33,341 bases of DNA from JBBIND01 sp037444075 (GTDB lineage Bacteria > Acidobacteriota > Terriglobia > Bryobacterales > Bryobacteraceae). Shown piece after piece: positions 19,353-27,781 of this stretch (positions are counted from its first letter, which is position 1; each line of letters begins with the position of its first letter). The position numbers and the translations under genes are program-made. A model generated the notes under the pieces. That model was given only the letters and a program-made list of their open reading frames with translations, did no database searches and was not told the DNA's origin. Location: the NCBI GenBank assembly GCA_037444075.1, contig JBBIND010000050.1:1-33341 (forward strand). The letters are read 5' to 3'.

Positions 19353-20292
19353 GGCGCCTCAAGATAGCGAGCACCGAGTCTGCAAGTGCTCCTTCATCAC
19401 TGACGCCGCAACTGCTCTCCACGTTTCGGACCTTCCGCATGCCGGGGATGACGGTCGAGACCGCGGGGTGGGAGAGGCAGAAACGCAGAGCTATCTCTGC
19501 CAGGGTGCCCTCCACGCCTTCCAGATCGGCTCGCAGCGCGGCCACTCGTTCGGCTACTTCCCGCTTGCGGTCTCCAGCGAAGTACTCCTCGCGGAAGTCG
19601 CCCGGCGGGAAGGTTGTGTTCTCGTCGATATGGCCGGTCAGGGCGCCTTCATCCAGCGGAACCCTTGCCAGCACGCCGATATCCAGTTGCTGGCAAAGAG
19701 GATACAGGTTTTTCTCCGGGCTCTGGTCGAAAATGTTGTAGATCACCTGGACCGCATCAATCAATCCCGTCTGGAGAGCCTCGAGTGCCGAGTCCGGCTG
19801 ATGGTCGTTGATCGAGATGCCGAACGCCCGGACTTTGCCGGACTTCTTCAGGTCCTCGATGCCACGGCGCCATTCGTCCCGCCCTATCCAGTCCGGGTTC
19901 CAGACGTGGAACTGCTGCAAGTCGATCGTCTCCAGCCGGAGGTTGCGCAGGCTTTGCTCCGTGCAACGGATGATGTAGTCGTACGGGAACACCTGTTCAA
20001 TGCCGATGCCCGGACGCGCGGGCCACAGCTGATTCTTAGGAGGAATCTTCGTGGCGATGTAGAGCTGGCCGGGCGTGCCGCGTGCCAGTTCCCCCACCAG
20101 TTGTTCGCTGTGCCCGTCACCGTAGGCGAGGGCCGTGTCAATGAAGTTCACCCCGAGTTCCACGGCGCGCCGCAAAGCGGCCAGGGATTCGTCGTCATTG
20201 CCTCCCAGCCATTGCAGGCCGCCGATTCCCCACGCGCCAAAGCCGACGTCACTTACCTGCCAGCCGGTTCTTCCCAGTTTGCGGTATTGCAT
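19321..20292 (-). CDS. Aldo/keto reductase
   Basis: This is a 323-residue NADP-dependent oxidoreductase with a TIM barrel. It starts MQYRKLGRTGWQVSDVGFG, the usual opening of the family. The catalytic tetrad is visible as Asp52, Tyr57 (DTALAYGDGHSE), Lys82 (IATKIPP) and His129 (LQQFHVWN). Near the C-terminus, LSHPAVSTVIPGMRKVRNVE is the cofactor-binding segment. Its substrate is unknown; relatives reduce aldehydes or sugars. No Shine-Dalgarno precedes the ATG, but a -10-like TACCAT lies 11 bases upstream on the minus strand. Its end overlaps the BsuPI-domain gene. It diverges from the conserved unknown at 20346 with 53 bases between. Confidence 0.93.
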   Translation of the reverse strand: MQYRKLGRTGWQVSDVGFGAWGIGGLQWLGGNDDESLAALRRAVELGVNFIDTALAYGDGHSEQLVGELARGTPGQLYIATKIPPKNQLWPARPGIGIEQVFPYDYIIRCTEQSLRNLRLETIDLQQFHVWNPDWIGRDEWRRGIEDLKKSGKVRAFGISINDHQPDSALEALQTGLIDAVQVIYNIFDQSPEKNLYPLCQQLDIGVLARVPLDEGALTGHIDENTTFPPGDFREEYFAGDRKREVAERVAALRADLEGVEGTLAEIALRFCLSHPAVSTVIPGMRKVRNVESSCGVSDEGALADSVLAILRRHVWDKNFYGD

Positions 20293-20345
20293 AGACAGAA
20301 ACCATGGTAGCAGCCGGGCCGTCAGGACTTAGGGGCGGAGATACA

Positions 20346-21149
20346 ATGAGAGCGGGTTCCATGAGCCGAGTGGTATTCATCCTGATCCTGGCGGCTTCCC
20401 TGCTGGGAGCTGCGGCCAGCCTACGCCTCTACCTGACCGACGGTACGCATCATGTCGTGCGCGAGTACGAAGTGAAGGAAGACCGCGTGCGCTTCTACAG
20501 CCTCGAGCGCAGCCAGTGGGAGGAAATCCCGCTCGACTTGATCGATCTCAAACGCACCGAGGCCGAATTCCGCGAAAAGCAGGCGCTACGCCGCGAGCAA
20601 ATCAAGATCCTGGACGCGGAAGACGAAGCCGAGCGCGCCCACCGGCGCGAAGTGGCCAGCGTCCCCATGGACAAAGGCGCCTACCTGGTGGATGGCGAGC
20701 AAATCCGGCCCATACCTCAGGCGGAACTGAAAATGGAAACCAGCAGAGGCCGCACCATCTTGCAGGTTCTCAGCCCCGTGCCCATCGTGCCCGGAAAAAC
20801 CACCGTGGAGCTCGATGGGGAACATTCCGCCTTCATCATCACAACGGACAAGCCGGAATTCTACGTGCGGCTTCACGACGAGCAGCGATTCGGCATCATC
20901 CGCGTGAAGACTGAGAAGAAGAAGCGCCTCGCGCAGACCTTGAATATCGTGCCGGTCAGCAACGAGATCTACGAAGAGCAGGATGAAGTAGAGGTGTTCC
21001 GCCGCGAGGTGGCCTACAACCTCTATAAGATCTGGCCTGAAGAGCCGCTCGAGCCCGGCGAGTACGCCGTGATCGAATTCATGCCGGGCAAGGGCAATAT
21101 CCGCGTTTGGGATTTCGCCTACCGTCCCGCCGGCAAGCCCGGCAAGTGA
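20346..21149 (+). CDS. Conserved exported protein of unknown function
   Basis: I do not recognise a named family. The 267-residue protein has a signal peptide or anchor (about 7-24: VVFILILAASLLGAAAS). LRLYLTDGTHHVVREYEV follows, then RVRFYSLERSQWEEIPLDLI, a pattern I associate with secreted acidobacterial proteins. Residues 62-105 are highly charged and probably helical or coiled (DLKRTEAEFREKQALRREQI). The rest is predicted as beta-rich. A GCGGAG before the ATG at 20346 favours this start over ATGs at 20304 and 20361. It converges on the beta-propeller gene with only 5 bases between. An envelope or surface role is likely. Confidence 0.7.
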   Translation: MRAGSMSRVVFILILAASLLGAAASLRLYLTDGTHHVVREYEVKEDRVRFYSLERSQWEEIPLDLIDLKRTEAEFREKQALRREQIKILDAEDEAERAHRREVASVPMDKGAYLVDGEQIRPIPQAELKMETSRGRTILQVLSPVPIVPGKTTVELDGEHSAFIITTDKPEFYVRLHDEQRFGIIRVKTEKKKRLAQTLNIVPVSNEIYEEQDEVEVFRREVAYNLYKIWPEEPLEPGEYAVIEFMPGKGNIRVWDFAYRPAGKPGK

Positions 21150-21154
21150 CATCC

Positions 21155-23386
21155 TCAGCGGGCGGCTTCAAATTTCACGATGACTTTGCCGACGTTCTGG
21201 TTGCCGAACTCGTCCGTCACGCGGATGGCGACAGTGTGTTCGCCTGAGGCAATCCCCTCGAGCACGAGCACGTAGTCGAGTTCGCGCGCGTCGGAGAGCC
21301 GCGTAACCGGCTCCACCACCCGCCAGGGACTGCCATCGAGAGAATACTCGGCGCGTTGGATCACCGAGCGGGCGTCGACCGCCTTCCACTCCACGCGCAA
21401 TTTCGCATCGGGCGTGCGCGCCGCCGCGAGCCCGCGGATTTCCGGCGCTGAATTGTCGATGAGGAACGGCTCGCTGATGCGCTCGGCGCGCAGGGTTTGG
21501 TGCGGCGGGTTGTCCGGGTCGTCGGAAGCCGTCACCCGCAGCCGATATTCGCCGTCGGCATAGGAAGTGGAATCCCAACTCAGGTAGGCTTCCTTCTGCG
21601 TGTCCTTGAGCAATTTCCACTCGGTTTCCTGCTCCCCGCGAATCTCAACCTTGTAGGCGAGTTCATCGCCATTCTCGTCGCTGGCCAGCCAGCGCGCGCC
21701 GACGTATCCCTTGGCATATTGCATCGACTGGGGGCTGGGCGCGATGGGCTTGGGCGGCGCCGTGCGCCGGACTCCGAGCGGCTGAAGGGTGATGTTCTGT
21801 GTCGGGGTGATGCTCAAGGACGGTGGCGGGAAACGGTAATTCGGGGGCGTTGCCTCGATTTCATTGACCACAGGGGCCACGTTGCGGGGCAGGTAAGCCG
21901 CGGTGACGCCCTTCACCTGAGTCGGGGCGCCCTTTTGCGGGCTCTCCAGACGCAGCCGGTATTGCAGGAACCGCGCCGCCGGTGAGACGACGCGGCCTTC
22001 CGTCCGCTGCCATTCGGCGCTCTGCCAGGCGCTCCAGTTTTGCTGCGGACGGTCCAGGTTGCCGCTGCGTGTCTCCACATTCACCCTGGAAACGTCGCCG
22101 TCAGCCAGCAAACTGAGGCGGCCCCAATACGAGAATCCGCCGGCGTCCAGTACTTCGCTTTCGTATTCTCCCTTGGCCTCGAGTTCCGGACCTAGGTCGT
22201 AAATCTTGCCGAGGTTTCCTGTGGCGGCATGCAGTTTCCCCGAACTCCCAACAGCGATAGCCGTCACCTGGGTGGCGGGCAGCGAGAGCAAAAGCGTGGT
22301 GAGGTTGCCTGGTTCCAGCCTGTACAGGTTCCCCCTGTTTCCGGTTCCCACCAGCCCACGCCCCTGGGCGTCCACCGCCAGCGTGTATACGACTTCCTGC
22401 GCGTGGCTCCAGACCTTCTGCGGATAACCGTCGGCGTCGATGCGATAAACCTCGGACCCGCCGGCGAGCGCCGGAAGCTGCACCGCGAGCGTGGGCGGGG
22501 GCGCGGCGGTTCTTTGAGTGGGCGTCGCAGGGGGCTGCCCCGGAGCGGGGGCGGGTTGCGGTGCGGCGGGTGCCGGCTGCACGGGTTGGGGGCCAACCGG
22601 CGCGGTCACGCCCGGTTGCTTGATGCCGACGCCGGCCGCGTAAATGGTACCGTTGGCTGCTGCGGCAACTGCCGTGATCTCACGCTTTTCTGATTGGTAA
22701 ACGACAAAACCTTCCCCGGAAGGCGAGATTCGGATGACCACCCCACCCGGGTCCGTGCCCACGATCACATGCCCCTGCTCGTTCACTGCGATGGACCGGG
22801 CGTGTGATTCTTCGGTACGGAAAAAGACGCTTCCCGAGCCATTGGCGGCTACTTTGTGTACTTCGCCACGGTCCCCGGTGGCCACAAACAACTCACCCTG
22901 CCGGTTGAACGCCAGCCCCCAGATGTACTTCGCCTTGGGATCATAGAACGCTTCCGGCTTGCCATCCGGGTCTACCCGGTAGACTTTCCCGTCGGGCGAG
23001 GTAGCCGCATAGATGCGGCCGTCGGGCGAGGTGGCCAGCGCCTGCACCTGCATCTCTTCCCACTCGCTGATCACTCGCGCCTGCCCGTCCGGTTCGACGC
23101 GATACAGACGCGCCTTGGAGCCCGGACCGCCGCCTCCCGCGTAGAGGCTGCCCTTGCCGTCCACCGCCAGCGCCCAAAAATAGGGCTGCGAGGCGTCTGA
23201 GATTTCCCTGGCGGCGGGCGCCAGAAAGAGGCGGCCGTCGCTTCTCAGCGAGAGCTGCTTGAGCGTTCCTTTTTCGAAATCCGCCTGGCTGGAATGCTGC
23301 CAGGTGCGCGTCTCTACGGCGGCTGCCGGGACGCTTATCAGGAGCAGCGCAGCCAGCGCGTGGGCCATGTACCGGGATGTAAGCAT
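21155..23386 (-). CDS. Secreted beta-propeller protein (NHL/SMP-30-like repeats)
   Basis: The 743-residue protein has a signal peptide (about 1-23). Residues 50-400 hold blade-like repeats ending in patterns such as GSLYAGGGG, GRIYAATSPDGKVYRVDPDG, GELFVATGDRGEVHKV, GTIYAAG and GRGLVGTGNRGNLYRL, which fit a six- or seven-bladed propeller. A Pro/Ala-rich linker splits the blades around 255-295. The C-terminal 250 residues include an Ig/Fn3-like domain (YKVEIRGEQETEWKLLKD, YRLRVTASDDPDN, HTVAIRVTDEFGNQN). It may bind carbohydrate or act as an extracytoplasmic sensor or scaffold; no catalytic residues are recognised. It begins 9 bases after the S55 protein gene and is probably in the same mRNA. 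An alternative start at 23368 has no better ribosome site. Confidence 0.8.
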   Translation of the reverse strand: MLTSRYMAHALAALLLISVPAAAVETRTWQHSSQADFEKGTLKQLSLRSDGRLFLAPAAREISDASQPYFWALAVDGKGSLYAGGGGPGSKARLYRVEPDGQARVISEWEEMQVQALATSPDGRIYAATSPDGKVYRVDPDGKPEAFYDPKAKYIWGLAFNRQGELFVATGDRGEVHKVAANGSGSVFFRTEESHARSIAVNEQGHVIVGTDPGGVVIRISPSGEGFVVYQSEKREITAVAAAANGTIYAAGVGIKQPGVTAPVGPQPVQPAPAAPQPAPAPGQPPATPTQRTAAPPPTLAVQLPALAGGSEVYRIDADGYPQKVWSHAQEVVYTLAVDAQGRGLVGTGNRGNLYRLEPGNLTTLLLSLPATQVTAIAVGSSGKLHAATGNLGKIYDLGPELEAKGEYESEVLDAGGFSYWGRLSLLADGDVSRVNVETRSGNLDRPQQNWSAWQSAEWQRTEGRVVSPAARFLQYRLRLESPQKGAPTQVKGVTAAYLPRNVAPVVNEIEATPPNYRFPPPSLSITPTQNITLQPLGVRRTAPPKPIAPSPQSMQYAKGYVGARWLASDENGDELAYKVEIRGEQETEWKLLKDTQKEAYLSWDSTSYADGEYRLRVTASDDPDNPPHQTLRAERISEPFLIDNSAPEIRGLAAARTPDAKLRVEWKAVDARSVIQRAEYSLDGSPWRVVEPVTRLSDARELDYVLVLEGIASGEHTVAIRVTDEFGNQNVGKVIVKFEAAR

Positions 23387-23394
23387 GGAGAAAG

Positions 23395-25242
23395 TTATTT
23401 CACTCTGATCCTCAACGAGTAGCTGCCGTTGACGACCAAGTCAAAGGGGATGGACATCTGTTCCTGGGCGCTTTCCGGGATCACCATGAACGTGCGGTTC
23501 GACGAGCGGCCGGATTGCATCACGTTGGCGATGGAGCCCGGCAGGTTCGGTAGCGCCTTGTCCTCGTGATACAGCGTCGGCTGGCTCTGTACCAGGGACA
23601 CATAGAGCCGGTTGTTGCTGCGCTCCTGATTGATGAGAGATACGGTCTGAGACAGGTCCATCTGACGGTTCATTTGCGCGGCCACCGTCTGCGTCCTGTT
23701 CAATGCGTCGGCATCGCTCAGGAGGATGCGGTGTTCGCCTGCCGGCATTCCGGAGGGGATGCGCACACGGAATTCCCGCTCCAGGCGCTCGCCGCGATAG
23801 GGCCGCAGCACCACCTTCACGGGGACCTCGGCGCCCGGCTCCACCTCGCTCAGCGCGCTCCAGGCGGACTCGATGGCGGCCACGCGCCTCTCCGGCAGCA
23901 GGTCCACCACCGCGTTCACTCTTCTCAGCTGCGGCATGCGCGCCGCGTTCAGGAACAGCCGGTTGAACTTGTCTCCCCACCACCCGGCCAAAAGCATGGG
24001 CACGGGCACCGGCAGGTCACTGGCAGCCAGCATGGTGGAAAGCGAGACGTTGTTCATGCCGTCCAGTTCGACTTCTCCGCTCAGCCGGTAGGTGACTTCC
24101 TCAGCGAAGTCGTTAAGCCCCGAAAGGGTGTTGAATAGCGTGATCATCATCAGGTACGGCGTCCACTTCTGTTGCACGAAGACGTTGTACCGGAGCTGCT
24201 TTTCTTTGATGACGGTGTCGCCCTCGCCGAAACTGCGGATGGTGACGCTCACCGGAATGGTCGGGGCTACTTCGCCCAGCGCGCCGAGGATTCCGCTGCG
24301 CCGGTCCTGGCGCAGCGCGCCCACGATCTCCGTCGCGTTGGCGAACTTGTTCGGCTGGAGCGCCGAGGAAAGCACCATCAGCACTTCGCCCCGGCTCATG
24401 GGCATTTCTACGGGGCCGAGGTTGAAAAACGAATGGCCGAAGGCCAGCACGCGGCGCCCGTCGTTGTGGGTTACAGTGCCTAGTCCGGTAATGTTCATGT
24501 CACCGGAGACCATGACGCCTGCTACCGCGTCTCCCGGCTGAAGCGCGTTCTCCCAGCCCGCGGCGGGTTTGGTTTCTGCAAGCGAACCGCTGGCTCCGCC
24601 CTGCACGGGCGTGATCCCCAATTGCCTGAACAGAGGCCCGAACTCGCGCAGTACATTCTCATGGAAGCCTGAAAAAGTCAGCGGCGTTTCGATGGGGACC
24701 ATCACCGGCGTCTGCATCCAGGTAGGTGTGGCCGCCCCGGCGGCGACTGCCTGCGCCAGCATTTCGCTCGGGATTTCAAGCCTCGCCCGCGGCGCGGCGC
24801 GGTCCGGAGTGAGGGCATCGGGAGGGCGGGAAGTGTCGTAGTCCTGGATCTCGAGCATCAACTCAATCGGTGTGATGCCGCAGATGGAATCCGGCGAAAA
24901 GACGCTGAGCCGCAGGGCGATAGCGCCCATCAGTTTCCCGTCTACGTAAACCGGACTGCCGCTCATGCCGCCGGCTACGTTGGTGCGCGCGGCTTTTCCG
25001 CCCAGTTTGGCCAGGATCACGTCCTGCCGGGGTCCCCAGGCATTCCGCCACACGCCGATGACCTCCACCGGCACGGCTTCCGGCTCCGAACCCTCGAAGA
25101 CCGTCCAGGCGGTGCCTTGCATGCCCGCCCGTACTTCGGCGACCGGCAGGATGTCAACCTTACCCGCGCGCGGACGCTCCTGGGCTGCCGCCGGCAGGGA
25201 AACCAAAGCTAGAAGTAGGAAAAATGACGCCGTCTTACTCAT
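23395..25242 (-). CDS. SpoIVB-type (S55) peptidase-like secreted protein, permuted motif order
   Basis: The 615-residue protein has a signal peptide (about 1-20). AGMQGTAWTVFEG and EAVPVEVIGV follow, a segment common in S55-domain proteins. The GGMSGSPVYVDGKLMGAI box at 91-108 carries the likely nucleophile Ser94. A second box, GLGTVTHNDGRRVLAFGHSF at 253-272, holds His270, and DRRSGILGALG at 313-323 also fits S55. In B. subtilis SpoIVB the His box comes before the Ser box; here the order is reversed. The C-terminal 280 residues are not assigned. No PDZ domain is seen. SpoIVB itself serves sporulation, but nothing here suggests sporulation; an envelope role with the propeller protein is more likely. 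Confidence 0.82.
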   Translation of the reverse strand: MSKTASFFLLLALVSLPAAAQERPRAGKVDILPVAEVRAGMQGTAWTVFEGSEPEAVPVEVIGVWRNAWGPRQDVILAKLGGKAARTNVAGGMSGSPVYVDGKLMGAIALRLSVFSPDSICGITPIELMLEIQDYDTSRPPDALTPDRAAPRARLEIPSEMLAQAVAAGAATPTWMQTPVMVPIETPLTFSGFHENVLREFGPLFRQLGITPVQGGASGSLAETKPAAGWENALQPGDAVAGVMVSGDMNITGLGTVTHNDGRRVLAFGHSFFNLGPVEMPMSRGEVLMVLSSALQPNKFANATEIVGALRQDRRSGILGALGEVAPTIPVSVTIRSFGEGDTVIKEKQLRYNVFVQQKWTPYLMMITLFNTLSGLNDFAEEVTYRLSGEVELDGMNNVSLSTMLAASDLPVPVPMLLAGWWGDKFNRLFLNAARMPQLRRVNAVVDLLPERRVAAIESAWSALSEVEPGAEVPVKVVLRPYRGERLEREFRVRIPSGMPAGEHRILLSDADALNRTQTVAAQMNRQMDLSQTVSLINQERSNNRLYVSLVQSQPTLYHEDKALPNLPGSIANVMQSGRSSNRTFMVIPESAQEQMSIPFDLVVNGSYSLRIRVK

Positions 25243-25588
25243 GCAATCAACCTGCGGATTCAGAAAGCGTTCCGATTACCCCCTGGGAGGCAGACTCGCT
25301 CTTATTATCCCGTATTTTCCCCGCGGATAACAACGAAACCCGCTCCAAGGGAAATTTGCGGCGATTGGGCGCCACGGCAGCAGGGGTTGCGTCCTCGGCG
25401 ACACCGCGCTCCGCGCGCCAGTTGCGCCTTGACCGCCTTGATCATGTTCGAGAAAGCGGGGCGCGCGGTCTGGCTCCACTGAAGACGCGTTCCCAGTCTC
25501 TCTTCTAGTCCTGCTGCTTCACTCGGGCGGCGGAAATCCGTGCCGGCGGCCGTTCGCGCTAGAATCGGACGCAAGCCCGGGATGGACG
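25243..25588. other. Divergent intergenic region without a gene
   Basis: The 346 bases between the S55 gene (minus) and thiL (plus) hold no open frame that looks like a real protein. They should carry the promoters of both genes. A candidate minus-strand promoter lies at 25304-25333. For thiL a TAGAAT is seen around 25559-25564 but no -35. I see no repeat or RNA gene. Confidence 0.5.
25304..25333 (-). promoter_or_regulatory. Candidate promoter for the S55/propeller operon
   Basis: On the minus strand TTGTTA (25328-25333) and GATAAT (25304-25309) are separated by 18 bases. They match the sigma-70 consensus in 4 of 6 and 5 of 6 positions. The gene starts about 62 bases downstream of the -10 box. 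Confidence 0.4.
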
Positions 25589-26503
25589 ATGAGCGAACGC
25601 AAACTGCTCGAGAGAATACGCAAACTGGCCGGCGCCGAGCCCGGTCCCGAAATGGTGGCCGGAATTGGGGACGATTGCGCCATCTGTCGGCCCGCCGGGG
25701 GCGGGGAAGACTGGCTGTTCACCACGGACTTGCTGATGGAGGACGTCCATGTGCTCCGCGCCACGCACCCTCCCGCGGCGGTGGGACACAAGGCCCTGGC
25801 TCGTGGGCTGAGCGACATAGCCGCCATGGGCGGCAGGCCAAAATTCTGCCTGCTCTCGCTGGCGCTGCCGCCTTGGGCGGGAACCCGCTGGGTGGATTCC
25901 TTCTACCGCGGATTCCTCCAACTGGCGCGGCAAACGGGCACGTATCTGGCGGGAGGTGACCTGGCGCGGGCGGAGAAGCTGGTTTGCGACATCGTCGTTT
26001 GCGGCGCCGTCCCTCAAGGCAAAGCCTTGCGGCGCAACGGCGCGCGAGCCGGGGACGGTATTTACGTTTCCGGGTGGCTGGGTGGCTCCGCCCTGGGCCT
26101 GGCGACGCGGACGGGAGCCGCCTGGAAGCGCCACTTGCGGCCAGAGCCGAGGTTGGAATTGGGCGAGTTCCTGCGTTCACAACTGCACGCCTCCGCTGCC
26201 ATGGATTTGAGCGATGGCCTTTCGCTGGATTTGCACAGGTTATGCCTGGAATCCGGCGTCTCCGCCGCCATTGACCAACCGCTGCCGGCGTTCCCCAAGG
26301 CTTCCCATGAACAGGTTTTGCACGGTGGCGAGGACTACGAGCTTTTGTTCACCGTGGCCGCTCACATCCCCGTCCCGCCGGCTTTCGGCGGCTTGCCCCT
26401 CACCCGCATCGGTTCCATCACCGAGGGACGCGCCGGAGAGGTGGAGCTATTCGGGAAGGCGCTGCCGGCTTTGGGTTACGATCACTTCCGGGAGGAGACG
26501 TAA
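25589..26503 (+). CDS. thiL: Thiamine-monophosphate kinase ThiL
   Basis: ThiL phosphorylates thiamine monophosphate to the active cofactor thiamine diphosphate. The protein has 304 residues, slightly short but normal. GIGDDCA (25-31) and TTDLLMEDVH (45-54) are metal- and ATP-binding segments. GHKALARGLSDIAAMGG (66-82), YLAGGDLARAE, AMDLSDGLSLDLHRLC and LHGGEDYELLFT complete the family pattern of the PurM-like fold. The O-methyltransferase gene starts 2 bases after the stop. The product supplies TPP to enzymes such as the PFOR and E1 encoded nearby, but there is no direct operon link. The start at 25589 fits family length; no strong Shine-Dalgarno is visible. Confidence 0.93.
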   Translation: MSERKLLERIRKLAGAEPGPEMVAGIGDDCAICRPAGGGEDWLFTTDLLMEDVHVLRATHPPAAVGHKALARGLSDIAAMGGRPKFCLLSLALPPWAGTRWVDSFYRGFLQLARQTGTYLAGGDLARAEKLVCDIVVCGAVPQGKALRRNGARAGDGIYVSGWLGGSALGLATRTGAAWKRHLRPEPRLELGEFLRSQLHASAAMDLSDGLSLDLHRLCLESGVSAAIDQPLPAFPKASHEQVLHGGEDYELLFTVAAHIPVPPAFGGLPLTRIGSITEGRAGEVELFGKALPALGYDHFREET

Positions 26504-26505
26504 GG

Positions 26506-27498
26506 ATGGATTCTGATCTGGTATTGCTGGGCAGGCTGATTGAGGCCTTCCGCGGCTCGAAGGCTTTGTTCGCTGCGGTCGAGTTGGGGGTGTTTGACCG
26601 CCTCGCCGACGGTCCCGCCACGGTCTCGGAACTGGCCGCAGGCTGTGACGAGGACGCGCTTGAGAGGCTGCTGGACGCCTGCGTGGGCCTTTCGCTGTTG
26701 GAGAAGCACGACGGCCGCTACAGCAACACCCGCGCTGCCCGCACGTACCTGTTGAAGTCCGCCCGGCTGTCGTTGACAGGCTACATACGCTTTTCCAACG
26801 ACGTGCTCTTCCCCCTGTGGCGTCACCTGGAGGACGCCGTGCGCGAGGGCGGCAACCGCTGGAAGCAGGCCTTTGGACTGGACGGGCCCCAATTCAGCAG
26901 TGTCTACAGGACCGAGGAGGCCATGCGCGATTTCATCCTGGGCATGCACGGCTTCGGCCTGGCGAGCAGCCCGGCGGTGGTGTCCGCCTTTGACCTGAGC
27001 GGCTTCCGGCGCCTGGTGGACTTGGGCGGCGCTACGGGACACCTGGCAATGGCCGCCAAAGCCCGCTACCCCGAACTGAAGGCTTCGGTCCTCGACCTTC
27101 CCGTGGTGATTGCCTTCGCCGAGGCTCTGCCCGGAGCGGATACGGTCGAGTTCCTGGCCGGTGACTTCTTCACCGATTCTCTTCCGGAGGCGGATCTTTA
27201 CGCCGTCGGGCGCATCCTGCATGACTGGGGGGAGCCGGAGATCCGCTCCCTGCTGGCCAAAATTCACTCCCACCTGCCCTCGGGCGGGGGATTGCTGATC
27301 GCCGAACGACTGCTGGATGAAGACAAGCGTGGTCCGGTCTCCGCTCAGCTTCAATCCCTGAACATGCTGGTGATCACCGAAGGCAAGGAGCGTACCTTGT
27401 CCGAGTACAAGCGGCTGCTGGAGGAAGCCGGTTTCCGCGACGTGCAGGGGAAACGCACCGGTTCCACGCTGGATGCCTTGCTGTGCCGCAAGCCGTAA
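26506..27498 (+). CDS. SAM-dependent O-methyltransferase (acetylserotonin/CrtF type)
   Basis: This 330-residue methyltransferase belongs to the family-2 O-methyltransferase group, which includes plant and bacterial phenol or hydroxy-group methylases. The N-terminal part (about 8-95) is a winged-helix dimerization domain (LFAAVELGVFDRLADGPATV, YSNTRAARTYLLK). The catalytic domain has the SAM-binding VDLGGATGHLA (171-181), DLP at 197-199, GDFF at 219-222 and LHDWGE with His239, the usual general base. In bacteria such enzymes act on aromatic polyketides or carotenoid hydroxyls. The substrate here cannot be inferred because the neighbours are unrelated. It is probably cotranscribed with thiL (2-base gap). 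Confidence 0.88.
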   Translation: MDSDLVLLGRLIEAFRGSKALFAAVELGVFDRLADGPATVSELAAGCDEDALERLLDACVGLSLLEKHDGRYSNTRAARTYLLKSARLSLTGYIRFSNDVLFPLWRHLEDAVREGGNRWKQAFGLDGPQFSSVYRTEEAMRDFILGMHGFGLASSPAVVSAFDLSGFRRLVDLGGATGHLAMAAKARYPELKASVLDLPVVIAFAEALPGADTVEFLAGDFFTDSLPEADLYAVGRILHDWGEPEIRSLLAKIHSHLPSGGGLLIAERLLDEDKRGPVSAQLQSLNMLVITEGKERTLSEYKRLLEEAGFRDVQGKRTGSTLDALLCRKP

Positions 27499-27515
27499 GG
27501 CATAATTGACCTGCC

Positions 27516-27686
27516 ATGTCCAGAATCCTCGTTTCCTTGCTCGTGTTAGGAGCTATGGCGGCCTCGGCCTCGATGCGAATCGAACCGACCGCCTATCAGG
27601 GCTGGCCTGACTGCTACCGCGTCACCAACGGAACGGTGGAACTGATTGTCACCTCCGACGTCGGCCCGCGTATTCTCCCTTACTGA
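27516..27686 (+). pseudogene. N-terminal remnant of a secreted DUF4380-like protein
   Basis: An ATG opens a clear signal peptide (ILVSLLVLGAMAASASMRIE) and then YQGWPDCYRVTNGTVELIV and TSDVGPRI, before ending LPY-stop. This segment resembles the start of secreted sugar-mutarotase-like proteins (DUF4380), whose homologues continue for about 250 more residues after GPRI. None of the following frames shows a clear continuation, so everything after the first strand is gone. A -10-like CATAAT (27501-27506) still lies 9 bases before the ATG. A 56-residue exported peptide could still be made. Confidence 0.55.
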
Positions 27687-27781
27687 AACAGTAGCTTCCC
27701 GGCTCCTGGCGGGGCGGATAACCCTGCTTTTGGCGTATACTACAGGCTTTGGACCCTGTCTGAGTCCATACGGAGTCCGTC

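Noticed and set aside
23395..25242. SpoIVB-like protein as a sign of sporulation
   Set aside because: Only the S55 motifs are shared; the PDZ domain is missing and no sporulation genes are present.
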